Of a stretch of DNA of 41,309 bases, positions 16,601 to 28,346 are shown piece by piece (position 1 is the stretch's first letter; each line of letters opens with the position of its first letter). The DNA comes from an uncultured Rhodospirillales bacterium (GTDB taxonomy: Bacteria > Pseudomonadota > Alphaproteobacteria > Azospirillales > Azospirillaceae), in NCBI GenBank assembly GCA_903856295.1, contig CAIOBP010000003.1, positions 1-41,309 on the forward strand, written 5' to 3'. Below the pieces are notes generated by a model that worked only from the letters and a program-made list of their open reading frames with translations, was not told the origin of the DNA and did not search any database. A program made the translations under genes and the position numbers.

Positions 16601-16681
16601 ATGAGTTTATTCGTTCTCATCTTCCTGATTGGAGCCGCCATTTTGTGGCTGAACCCGCCCTCCGCGGGCGGGCATCATTGA
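16601..16681 (+). CDS. 26-aa small hydrophobic (membrane) protein
   Basis: A short frame starts at ATG 16601, 5 nt after GAGG (16592-16595), and encodes MSLFVLIFLIGAAILWLNPP followed by SAGGHH before TGA. It is one transmembrane-like helix of about 17 residues with a short polar end, typical of bacterial small membrane proteins. It sits between rlmH and gpmI in the same direction. No known family is recognised; a chance frame is possible, but the ribosome site and composition favour a gene. Confidence 0.45.
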   Translation: MSLFVLIFLIGAAILWLNPPSAGGHH

Positions 16682-16709
16682 CAGCACGGCAGAGAGTCCG
16701 GAGAGTGCG

Positions 16710-18287
16710 ATGAAACATCAGTCCCTGCGGCGACGCCCCGTGGTTCTGTGCGTCCTCGATGGCTGGGGCTATCGTCCCGAAAGTGCCGACAACGCCATTG
16801 CCCAGGCCCAGACCCCGGTCTGGGACCAGTTGTGGGCGGCGGGGCCGCGCGCCCTGCTCCAGGCCAGCGAGGAAGAGGTCGGGCTGCCCAAGGGGCAGAT
16901 GGGCAATTCCGAGGTCGGCCACATGAATCTCGGAGCCGGCCGGGTGGTGTTCCAAGACCTGCCGATGATCGACAAGGCGATCGCCGAGGGGGAATTCCCC
17001 CGCAATCCGGCGCTGCTCGAGGTGGTCGCGCGGCTCCGCGCCAGCGGCGGCAAGGCGCACATCATGGGCCTGCTCTCTCCCGGCGGCGTCCATTCCCATC
17101 AGGATCATATGGTGGCGCTGGCGGCCATGCTGTCGGCGGCGGGCGTGCCCGTGCTGTTCCACGCCTTCACCGACGGCCGCGACGTGCCGCCCCAGAGCGC
17201 CGACGCGCAACTCCGCCGCTTCGTCGCCGATATCGCCGGGCTGAGCGGCGTCGCCGTCGGCACCGTGACCGGCCGTTACTATGCCATGGACCGCGACACG
17301 CGCTGGGAGCGGGTTTCGCGCGCTTACGCCGCCCTGGTCGAAGGCAAGGGCGAGCGCCGGGCCGCCGACCCGGTGAGCGCGGTGACCGGGAGTTACGCCG
17401 AGCAGGTCAACGACGAGTTCATCCTGCCGACCGTGATCGGCGATTACGTCGGCATGGCCGATGGCGACGGCCTGATCATGGCCAATTTCCGGGCCGACCG
17501 GGCGCGCGAGATCCTGTCGGCGCTGCTTGATCCGGCCTTCACCGGCTTCGAGCGCGGCCGCCGGGTCGATTTCGCCGCCGCCGCCGGCATGGTCGAGTAT
17601 TCGACCGATCTCAGCCGCTTCCTCTCCCTGGTCTTTCCGCCCAAGCAGCTGACCCGGGTGCTGGGCGAAGTGGTCTCCGAGGCCGGACTGAAACAGCTGC
17701 GCATCGCCGAAACCGAGAAATACCCCCACGTCACCTTCTTCTTCAATGGCGGCGAGGAGAAGGTTTATCCCGGCGAGGAGCGCATTCTCGTGCCCTCGCC
17801 CAAGGTCGCGACCTATGATCTTCAGCCTGAGATGTCAGCGGCCGAGGTCACCGACAAGCTGGTGGCCGCCCTCGAGAGCGACGTCTTCGATCTGGTGGTG
17901 GTCAACTACGCCAACCCGGACATGGTCGGCCATACCGGCGACCTCGGCGCCGCGATCCAGGCGGTGCAGACGGTCGACGCCAGCCTCGGCCGGCTTGAGC
18001 GAGCGGTCCGGCAGCGCGGCGGCGTGCTGCTGGTGACCGCCGATCACGGCAATTGCGAACTGATGCGCGATCCCGATACCGGGGGGCCGCACACCGCCCA
18101 TACCCTCGATCTGGTACCGGCGGTGCTGGTCAACGCTCCGTCCGACGTCCAGGCGTTCCGCGATGGCCGCCTCGCCGACGTCGCACCGACGCTGCTGGCC
18201 CTGCTGGGATTGCCTCAGCCCGTGGAAATGACCGGGGTGAGCCTGATCGGCCCGGCGCCGGACACGTTGCCACAGGCCGCCGATTGA
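16710..18287 (+). CDS. gpmI: 2,3-bisphosphoglycerate-independent phosphoglycerate mutase
   Basis: This 525-aa cytoplasmic enzyme interconverts 3- and 2-phosphoglycerate in glycolysis and gluconeogenesis, using two manganese ions. Evidence: VVLCVLDGWGYR with the first metal Asp, the phospho-accepting Ser67 in QMGNSEVGHMNLGAGR, GVHSHQDHM, HAFTDGRDVPP, the metal motif NYANPDMVGHTGD, and VTADHGNCELM. The length is normal and all catalytic residues are present. It overlaps no neighbour; envC follows 35 nt later. Confidence 0.97.
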   Translation: MKHQSLRRRPVVLCVLDGWGYRPESADNAIAQAQTPVWDQLWAAGPRALLQASEEEVGLPKGQMGNSEVGHMNLGAGRVVFQDLPMIDKAIAEGEFPRNPALLEVVARLRASGGKAHIMGLLSPGGVHSHQDHMVALAAMLSAAGVPVLFHAFTDGRDVPPQSADAQLRRFVADIAGLSGVAVGTVTGRYYAMDRDTRWERVSRAYAALVEGKGERRAADPVSAVTGSYAEQVNDEFILPTVIGDYVGMADGDGLIMANFRADRAREILSALLDPAFTGFERGRRVDFAAAAGMVEYSTDLSRFLSLVFPPKQLTRVLGEVVSEAGLKQLRIAETEKYPHVTFFFNGGEEKVYPGEERILVPSPKVATYDLQPEMSAAEVTDKLVAALESDVFDLVVVNYANPDMVGHTGDLGAAIQAVQTVDASLGRLERAVRQRGGVLLVTADHGNCELMRDPDTGGPHTAHTLDLVPAVLVNAPSDVQAFRDGRLADVAPTLLALLGLPQPVEMTGVSLIGPAPDTLPQAAD

Positions 18288-18322
18288 GACGGGCTCCGAC
18301 AGCCACCATGAAGGGCGATGAC

Positions 18323-19561
18323 ATGGGGTGGCGAAGTCTGGCGGCGATCATCGGCCTGGGGCTGCTGCTGCTCGCGCCCGTGCCCGCGCGGGCCGCCGAC
18401 CAGCCACCTCCCGCGACCACACTGCGCAAGCTCGAAAAAGACATCAGCGCCAGCCGCGATAAGCAGAACCGGCTCGACCATCAGTCCGAGGCGATCAAGG
18501 CCGACCTCGCGGCTCTGCGCGTCCGGTTGGTGACCGCCGCCGAAGAGGCCGCGCAAAAGCAGGCCGCGCTTGGCGCCATCGATGCCGCGCTCGCCCGCAC
18601 CGAAATCGAGGAACAGCGTCAGGCGGCATCCTTGTCCACCCACCGGCGGGAAATTTCCGAACTGGTGGGCGCGCTTTACCGCCTCAGCCTGACCCCGCCC
18701 GAGGCGCTGATCGTTCGTCCGGACGCCCCGATCGACGCTCTGCGCACCGCCCTCCTGCTGCAAACCGCCCTGCCCGCTCTGCGCGAACGCTCCGAGGCGC
18801 TGAACGCCTCCCTCGACCGGCTTCAGAACACCCGGCGCCGGCTCAAGATTCAGCGTGACGAAGCGGCCGGCGCCCGCATCGCCTACGCGGTCCGGCTTCA
18901 GGAAATCACGGATCTGGTCGCCGAGCGCGAAGCCCTCGCCCGCGAGACCGACGCCGAGCGCCAGCAAAACACTCAGCGCATGGCCGCCCTCGCCGGCCAG
19001 GCCACGGATATGCGCCAGTTGCTCGACCGGGTGGAGGGCGAACACCGCAAGGCGGCAATGGAACCGCCACCGCCAGCCCTCCCTCCGCCACCGCCGCCTC
19101 AAGCGAAATCACCCGAGTCCGTGGCGGCGCCCCCCGCCGACCCCGTTCCTCCCCCTCGTTCGAGCCATTCCTACGCCCGGTTGCCGGTGTCCGGAAGCAT
19201 CGCCACCAACTATGGGGAGGTCGACCGCTTCGGCACCACCAGCCGCGGGCTGCACATCGCCGCGCCGGCAGGGACACCGGTGGTGGCGCCGATGGATGGC
19301 ACGATAAAGTTCGCCGGACGTTTCCGAACCTACGGGCAGATCTTGATCGTGGAACACCGCAATGGATATCATAGCCTTATTGCCGGGCTGGGACGGATCG
19401 ACACCAGTGTCGGCCGCCCGGTCTCGGCAGGGGAACCGATCGGCGTCGTGGCCGAGCCGGCCGATGCCGCTCCCGACCTTTATTTCGAACTCAGGCGCAA
19501 CGGTCAGCCGATCAATCCGCGAAACGGGCTCCCCGCTTTGGACGGAAAGGGACAAGGGTAG
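18323..19561 (+). CDS. envC: EnvC-like murein hydrolase activator (degenerate M23 domain)
   Basis: This exported protein of about 412 residues has a signal peptide (GWRSLAAIIGLGLLLLAPVP, cleavage after ARA). A long coiled coil spans roughly residues 25-255, then a Pro-rich linker, and a C-terminal LytM/M23 fold (about 290-405). The zinc site is degenerate: the HxxxD motif reads GLHIAAP with no Asp, and LYFELRR stands where active enzymes have HxH, as in E. coli EnvC (LYFEIRR). It should therefore activate amidases at the division site rather than cut peptidoglycan itself. ATG 18323 is preferred because AAGGG lies 7 nt upstream; ATG 18308 is possible. The stop directly abuts the ctpA ATG (TAGATG). 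Confidence 0.9.
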   Translation: MGWRSLAAIIGLGLLLLAPVPARAADQPPPATTLRKLEKDISASRDKQNRLDHQSEAIKADLAALRVRLVTAAEEAAQKQAALGAIDAALARTEIEEQRQAASLSTHRREISELVGALYRLSLTPPEALIVRPDAPIDALRTALLLQTALPALRERSEALNASLDRLQNTRRRLKIQRDEAAGARIAYAVRLQEITDLVAEREALARETDAERQQNTQRMAALAGQATDMRQLLDRVEGEHRKAAMEPPPPALPPPPPPQAKSPESVAAPPADPVPPPRSSHSYARLPVSGSIATNYGEVDRFGTTSRGLHIAAPAGTPVVAPMDGTIKFAGRFRTYGQILIVEHRNGYHSLIAGLGRIDTSVGRPVSAGEPIGVVAEPADAAPDLYFELRRNGQPINPRNGLPALDGKGQG

Positions 19562-20980
19562 ATGATCAAGGTTATGAGAGTCGCCGTGCTGGCGGCATGT
19601 TTGCTCCTTACGGCCCGCACCGGAGCCTTTGCCGAATCGAATACCTCTGAAACCTACCGTCAGCTCAATCTGTTTGGCGACGTCTTCGAGCGCGTGCGCT
19701 CGGAATATGTCGAGAAGGTCACCGACGAGCAGCTGATCGAGTCCGCGATTAACGGCATGCTGACCTCGCTGGACCCCCATTCCAGCTACCTCAACAAGAA
19801 GAACTTCCAGGACATGCAGGTGCAGACCCGCGGCGAATTCGGCGGGCTCGGCATCGAGGTGACCATGGAAAACGGCCTGGTCAAGGTGGTTTCCCCGATC
19901 GATGACACCCCGGCCGCCCGTGCCGGCCTTCAGGCCGGGGACCTGATCACCCACCTGAACAGCGAACCGATTCTGGGCATGACTCTCAACGACGCGGTCG
20001 AAAAGATGCGCGGCGCGGTCGGAACCGAGATCAAGATCACCGTGCGCCGGGGCGAAACCGCCGAACCGTTCGACGCCACCTTGACCCGCGCGGTCATCCG
20101 GATTCAATCCGTGCGCTCGCGCGTCGAAGGCTCCGTCGGCTACCTGCGGATCACCACCTTCAACGAGCAGACCCAGAGCGGGCTCGACAAGGCCATCGCC
20201 AAGATCAAAGGCGAGTTGGGCCCCAAGCTGGCCGGCTTTGTCCTCGATCTGCGCAACAATCCCGGCGGCTTGCTCGATCAAGCGATTTCGGTTTCCGATA
20301 CATTCCTCGACCATGGCGAGATTGTCTCGACCCGTGGCCGCAAGCCCGAGGACACCCAGCGCTTCAATGCCAAGTCCGGCGATCAGGCCGATGGCCTGCC
20401 GATCGTGGTTCTGATCAATGGCGGATCGGCTTCGGCTTCCGAGATCGTCGCCGGCGCGCTTCAGGACCATCACCGGGCGGTGATCATGGGCACCCAGTCC
20501 TTCGGCAAGGGCTCGGTGCAGACCATCATTCCGCTTCAGGGACATGGCGCGATCCGCCTCACCACCTCGCGCTACTATACGCCGTCGGGGCGCTCGATCC
20601 AGCAACTCGGCATCACCCCGGACATCGAGGTGCGACAGGCCAAGATCGAGGAAATCGAGCAGCCGGCCAATCGCCGCCGCGAGTCCGACCTCAAGGGCGC
20701 CCTGCGCAACGACAACGCCGCCGCCAAGGCCAAGCCGGCAACCGCTCCCGCCGCCAAGCCCGCCGTGGTCGCGCCGCCGGCTCCGTCTCCGGCCGCGCCG
20801 GCGACGCCGCCCGCCACGGTGCCGAATGAAAACACGCCGGCGCCGGTTTCCCCCGCGCCCGGCGAAGAGGGAGGCGAAAGCGCCAAAGGAGCGACGCCCA
20901 CCGCCGCCGATTATCAGTTGGAGCGGGCACTCGACTTGTTGCGCGGTGTCGCTCTGTTCCGTAACCGTACCGCTGACTGA
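19562..20980 (+). CDS. ctpA: Carboxyl-terminal processing protease (S41 family)
   Basis: The 472-aa protein has a signal peptide (MRVAVLAACLLLTARTGAFA). An S41 N-terminal helical part contains SLDPHSSYLN. A PDZ domain sits at about 85-170 (GGLGIEVTMENGLVKVVSP, GLQAGDLITHLN). The protease core has the catalytic pair Ser291 in GGSASASEIVAG and Lys316 in SFGKGSVQ, 25 residues apart as in the family. The tail (about 385-450) is a Pro/Ala-rich extension before a conserved last helix (YQLERALDLLRG). It acts in the periplasm on C-termini of envelope proteins. Its link to envC in the same operon supports a role in cell-wall hydrolase control. Confidence 0.95.
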   Translation: MIKVMRVAVLAACLLLTARTGAFAESNTSETYRQLNLFGDVFERVRSEYVEKVTDEQLIESAINGMLTSLDPHSSYLNKKNFQDMQVQTRGEFGGLGIEVTMENGLVKVVSPIDDTPAARAGLQAGDLITHLNSEPILGMTLNDAVEKMRGAVGTEIKITVRRGETAEPFDATLTRAVIRIQSVRSRVEGSVGYLRITTFNEQTQSGLDKAIAKIKGELGPKLAGFVLDLRNNPGGLLDQAISVSDTFLDHGEIVSTRGRKPEDTQRFNAKSGDQADGLPIVVLINGGSASASEIVAGALQDHHRAVIMGTQSFGKGSVQTIIPLQGHGAIRLTTSRYYTPSGRSIQQLGITPDIEVRQAKIEEIEQPANRRRESDLKGALRNDNAAAKAKPATAPAAKPAVVAPPAPSPAAPATPPATVPNENTPAPVSPAPGEEGGESAKGATPTAADYQLERALDLLRGVALFRNRTAD

Positions 20981-20994
20981 TCACAGAACAACAG

Positions 20995-22278
20995 GTGAAG
21001 ATTCCACAGCTGCCACTTCCGAAACTGCCAGATCTGGGCGCGCTCCTGCGGCTGCGAAGCGAAGGGCTGCGTTTGCCGCCGAGGCTCGCCCAAATTCTGG
21101 AACGTCTCAAGGCGCTGCCGCTGCCGCCGCCTTTTCCTGCAGCGGTGCTGCTGACTGTCGGCATCGCCATCGGAGCCATTCTCTGGCTCTGGTTGAACAC
21201 CGAGGATACCCTCAAGCTACGGGCCGAGGCAGTTCACCCGGTGACCATACCGGTGACCGGGGGTGTTCCCCCCAAAGCCGAAGCCGCCTCTCACGAAGCC
21301 CCCTCGGGTGACGCTCACGCCCACGCCACAAGCGACCCTCATGCCCACGGCGACACCAACTCCCACGCCACGCCGGCGGGCGAGGCGGCAACGGCACCTG
21401 ATCCGGTGGCGTCCGGCCCCGGTCCCGACGAGGTGTTCCCGCTGACCAAAGCGCCAGTCCAGGGCATGACCGAGGACAGCCGGAACGGCCCGCTGCCGAC
21501 GATCGCCGCCGACGGTGCCGTTTCCTGGCAGGTCTATGCCCGTCCGTTCTCCAAGGCCGACAAACGCGGCCGGATAGCCATCATCATCGGGCAGATGGGG
21601 TTGGCCGGAGCCGCCACCGGGCTGGCCATGCAGCGCTTGCCGCCCGGCGTCACCTTCTCCTTCGTTCCCATTGCCGACCGCATCGACGGCTGGACCGACG
21701 CCGCGCGCAATCAGGGACACGAAGTCATGCTCAGCGTGCCGATGGAGCCGCTGAACTATCCTCATGACGATCCGGGGCCGAATACTCTGCTGCTCTCCCT
21801 CAACGCCGCTCACAATGTCGACCGGTTGGAATGGGCGCTCGGTCGGTTCACCGGCTATGTCGGCATCATCAGCCCCACCGGTTCGCGCTTCACCGCCGAA
21901 CCCAGCGCCCTGCGCCCGGTACTGGAAACCCTGAAAAAGCGCGGACTGGTCTGGGTCGACGCCCGAAGCACCCCATATACCGTCGGAAACCTGCTGGCCG
22001 TGGATATGGGACTTGCCCATGCCCATGTCGATGTCATGATCGACCAGGATCCGTCGCGCGGCGGTATCGATGCTGCCCTGACCGCGCTGGAGACGATCGC
22101 CCTGCAGAACGGCAGCGCGGTCGGGTATGGCGAACCCTACCCGACCACCCTTGAACGCATCGCGAAATGGGTGCCCCTGCTTCCCGACAAGAAGCTGATC
22201 CTGACACCGCTCTCTGCGGTGATCAATCTTCAGAAGCCGCCACCGCCGCCGCCGCCAAGAGCGGAAGAAAAGCACTGA
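20995..22278 (+). CDS. Divergent polysaccharide deacetylase (YibQ/DUF610) family, apparently inactive
   Basis: The 427-aa protein has a short N-terminal region rich in Pro/Leu, one transmembrane helix (AAVLLTVGIAIGAILWLWL), a His-rich linker (about 106-125, DAHAHATSDPHAHGDTNSHA), and a NodB-like fold from about residue 190. The fold is clear from GYVGIISPTGSRFT, KRGLVWVDARST, and LDKKLILTPLSAV-like end. Key residues are replaced: the metal-binding DD is GQ (IIIGQMGL), the NNHM segment is ISPT, and the GHPH motif is GEPY. I infer a non-enzymatic role. GTG 20995 begins 14 nt after ctpA. In many proteobacteria this family sits beside envC and ctpA, which fits envelope work. Confidence 0.85.
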   Translation: MKIPQLPLPKLPDLGALLRLRSEGLRLPPRLAQILERLKALPLPPPFPAAVLLTVGIAIGAILWLWLNTEDTLKLRAEAVHPVTIPVTGGVPPKAEAASHEAPSGDAHAHATSDPHAHGDTNSHATPAGEAATAPDPVASGPGPDEVFPLTKAPVQGMTEDSRNGPLPTIAADGAVSWQVYARPFSKADKRGRIAIIIGQMGLAGAATGLAMQRLPPGVTFSFVPIADRIDGWTDAARNQGHEVMLSVPMEPLNYPHDDPGPNTLLLSLNAAHNVDRLEWALGRFTGYVGIISPTGSRFTAEPSALRPVLETLKKRGLVWVDARSTPYTVGNLLAVDMGLAHAHVDVMIDQDPSRGGIDAALTALETIALQNGSAVGYGEPYPTTLERIAKWVPLLPDKKLILTPLSAVINLQKPPPPPPPRAEEKH

Positions 22279-22288
22279 GTCGAAAACC

Positions 22289-22774
22289 ATGCATTCCGTA
22301 AAAAATACTGCGTCGCTGCCATACCGGCCCTGCGTCGGGATTCTGCTGTTTAACGCCAGCGGTCAGGCCTTCGTTGGGGAACGGGGGGATACTCCGGGAG
22401 CTTGGCAGATGCCTCAAGGCGGCATCGATCCCGGCGAAACTCCAGCCCAGGCGGCGTTGCGGGAGCTGAAAGAAGAGATCGGCACCAATAACGCCGTACT
22501 GGTCGCGGAAACCCGAGGCTGGCTGCGCTATGATCTGCCGGAGGCTCTTATCGGTGTCGTCTGGCACGGCCGCTGGCGCGGTCAAGAACAGAAATGGTTC
22601 GCCGCCCGCTTTCTCGGCAGCGACAGCGAGATAACCGTCGCCACGCCCCACCCCGAATTCACGAGATGGCGCTGGGCACCACCCGAACACCTGGTTTCAC
22701 TGGTCGTGCCGTTCAAACGCGATGTCTATCAAGCGGTGGTTGCCGAGTTGCGGCCCGCAATCAAGCCGGAATAA
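22289..22774 (+). CDS. rppH: RNA pyrophosphohydrolase (Nudix)
   Basis: RppH (161 aa) removes the 5' pyrophosphate from transcripts and so starts RNase E-dependent decay. The Nudix box spans about residues 44-66 (GGIDPGETPAQAALRELKEE then IG) with all the metal-binding Glu residues. The N-terminal YRPCVGILLFNASGQAFVGE and WQMPQG segments, and KWFAARFLG with the FKRDVYQAVVAEL end, are those of RppH/IalA. It starts 10 nt after the deacetylase-like gene. It is the last gene of the plus-strand run and meets the atp operon tail to tail. Confidence 0.95.
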   Translation: MHSVKNTASLPYRPCVGILLFNASGQAFVGERGDTPGAWQMPQGGIDPGETPAQAALRELKEEIGTNNAVLVAETRGWLRYDLPEALIGVVWHGRWRGQEQKWFAARFLGSDSEITVATPHPEFTRWRWAPPEHLVSLVVPFKRDVYQAVVAELRPAIKPE

Positions 22775-22805
22775 CAAAAAAGGCAGCGCCGAATGGCGCT
22801 GCCTT
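22774..22805 (-). terminator. Rho-independent terminator of the atp operon
   Basis: A perfect 11-bp stem AAGGCAGCGCC / GGCGCTGCCTT with a 4-nt loop. On the minus strand it is followed directly by a T-run (TTTTTTGTT), so it is best read as the end of atpHAGDC. It lies 115 nt beyond the atpC stop. For rppH on the other strand the stem lacks a downstream T-run but may still act. Confidence 0.85.
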
Positions 22806-22921
22806 GTATAAAAAGTATAAAAAGCTCTTTCCCGCAAGACGATCACCAGCAGAACGACCGGCTCAGCCTCCTGGTTCACCTTTAAACGCCCAGGGACCGC
22901 TCGGAGCCCCTCAATGCTTAC

Positions 22922-23344
22922 TCAATGAGTGCTGGCGGCATCCTGAATCGCAATAAGCTTCGCCTGAGCAATACCAAGATTATGGGCAGCTGTCTTGCGC
23001 TCATCCTCGGTCTTGGCGTCTTCGACATCTTCGCCGAAGTTCTTGATTTCCTGCTCAACCTTGGCCCGGTCGAGACTGCTAACCTTCAAGGCGCCCTCAA
23101 CCAGCACAGTGACGCGTTCACCAGTGACCTCGGCAAAGCCACCGCTGACGAAGATACGGTCGGTAACCTGGCTCCCCTCATAGGTCGCGATGGCACCGGG
23201 CCGAACCGTCGTGATCATCGGAATGTGCCCGGCAAGGACACCGTAGTACCCCTCACCACCAGGAACAACCACCATATCCACCGGACGGGAGATCAGCAGT
23301 TCCTCGGGCGAGACCAGCTCGAATTCGATCTTTTCCGACATCAT
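22922..23344 (-). CDS. atpC: ATP synthase epsilon subunit (F1)
   Basis: The 140-aa subunit of the F1 central stalk begins SEKIEFELVSPEELLISRPV. It contains VVVPGGEGYYGVLAGHIPMI, RPGAI and IFVSGGFAEVTGERVTVLVE, the epsilon beta-sandwich signature, and ends in an alpha-helical hairpin. The start is set at the first ATG of ATGATG (23344), because AGGGA lies 5 nt upstream; ATG 23341 is equally possible, and a TTG further up is rejected. It is the last gene of the operon, followed by a strong terminator. Confidence 0.96.
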   Translation of the reverse strand: MMSEKIEFELVSPEELLISRPVDMVVVPGGEGYYGVLAGHIPMITTVRPGAIATYEGSQVTDRIFVSGGFAEVTGERVTVLVEGALKVSSLDRAKVEQEIKNFGEDVEDAKTEDERKTAAHNLGIAQAKLIAIQDAASTH

Positions 23345-23422
23345 CAATTCCCTCAACCCTCTCCTGTGACCAGGAGAGGGATTTTCCGGCTTTCACACCT
23401 GCTCATCCGCATGGATAGCAGA

Positions 23423-25817
<2,395 letters not shown>

Positions 25818-25872
25818 ATAAGGCCTTCATCTTACAGGGTTGGCAAATCGCAGACCGAATTCAGGGTTTCGT

Positions 25873-27401
<1,529 letters not shown>

Positions 27402-27402
<1 letters not shown>

Positions 27403-27971
27403 TAGTGGTGCCCCCCCGGAGCTTTCATAGCAAGTTGCAACTTATCGATCTTGGTCCTGAGGGAATTGTCGATCAGGCGTGAGCCGACCTTGACAACCAT
27501 CCCACCGAGCAGGCCGGAATCGACCCTTACAGAAATGGCGACCCTGTCACCCAGAGACTTGCGGACTGCTGCGCTCATCATCTCCGTTTGAGACTCGCTC
27601 AACGGCCGCGCCACCGTGACCTCGGCGCTGACCCTGCCCTGTCTGCGGGCAAGATCGGACAAGAACGCGTCGATCATCCCCCCCAGAGCGAACAATCGCC
27701 GGTTCTTGGCAACCAGGACGATGAACTGCCGCGTCAGGTCGGAAACACCGAGCTGCTGCAAAAGCGGTTCCATCGCTTGGCTTTGTTGCTGCCGGGTCAA
27801 GACCGGGCTGCGGAGGAACCGGCGCAAATCTGATGACCGAGCGAGCACGTCCTTAAGGCCGGTCAAATCACTCGCTACTTGGTCAAGACAATTGCGCTCG
27901 GTCGCGAGATCGAACAGTGCGGCTGCATATCGTACCGCAAGTCCGGATGCTGCTGTTCCGTCGGATGCCAC
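27402..27971 (-). CDS. atpH: ATP synthase delta subunit (F1)
   Basis: The 189-aa peripheral-stalk subunit links F1 to F0. The conserved pieces are [17 protein letters not shown] at the N-terminus, [12 protein letters not shown], the [20 protein letters not shown] segment and the C-terminal [20 protein letters not shown], followed by a short basic end. It starts with GTG (27971). It is the first gene of the F1 operon; the F0 genes are elsewhere, as is usual in alphaproteobacteria. Confidence 0.96.
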
Positions 27972-28071
27972 TTGGTTCCTCGACTGGGTCCGTAGACGCT
28001 GGTTATTTCATTTGGGCCATGCAGCGGAGGCATCCGTCGTATGCGGTGTCCCCCCGTGCTCGCCGAGCGGT

Positions 28072-28100
28072 CAGATATCACAGAGGCGAAGGGTGTGCAA
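28072..28100 (-). promoter_or_regulatory. Candidate promoter of atpHAGDC
   Basis: On the minus strand TTGCAC (28100-28095) is separated by 17 nt from TATCTG (28077-28072). Spacing is ideal and the -35 is good, but the -10 is a weak match. It would give a leader of about 95 nt before the atpH GTG. Confidence 0.35.
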
Positions 28101-28286
28101 CCCAGTCTGGACATCTTTGGCCGACGATTCTGGCCTTTCGTTGTTGGACAGCATGTTAGCAGTCCCCTTCCCAACCGTCATTAAGGGTGGATGCTAGGTG
28201 TTCATACGTACCCACAACCACCCGTTACTTAACGTTTGGAAAACGATATGGCCTTTTCCGAAATCTCCGGCGGCGAGTCGGGGCGG

Positions 28287-28310
28287 GCCAAGGCGGGGAG
28301 CCGCCTTGGC
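28287..28310 (-). terminator. Hairpin downstream of the PfkB sugar kinase
   Basis: GCCAAGGCGG and CCGCCTTGGC form a perfect 10-bp stem with loop GGAG, 37 nt past the kinase stop. No T-run follows on the minus strand, so it is either a weak terminator or an mRNA 3'-end stabiliser. Confidence 0.4.
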
Positions 28311-28346
28311 ACCGCCAGGCCCCACCCCTGATCGCGACCGGATGGT

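Larger units (their letters stand above)
27972..28346. other. Intergenic region upstream of the atp operon
   Basis: These 375 nt hold no convincing gene. The atpH side carries a candidate promoter at 28072-28100. The other side has a GC hairpin (28287-28310) that may close the sugar-kinase transcript. Small frames here are shadows without recognisable sequence. No RNA gene is recognised. Confidence 0.6.

Noticed and set aside
22806-22823. Tandem GTATAAAAA GTATAAAAA after the atp terminator
   Set aside because: Only two 9-bp copies in an AT-rich gap between convergent genes; no function suggested.
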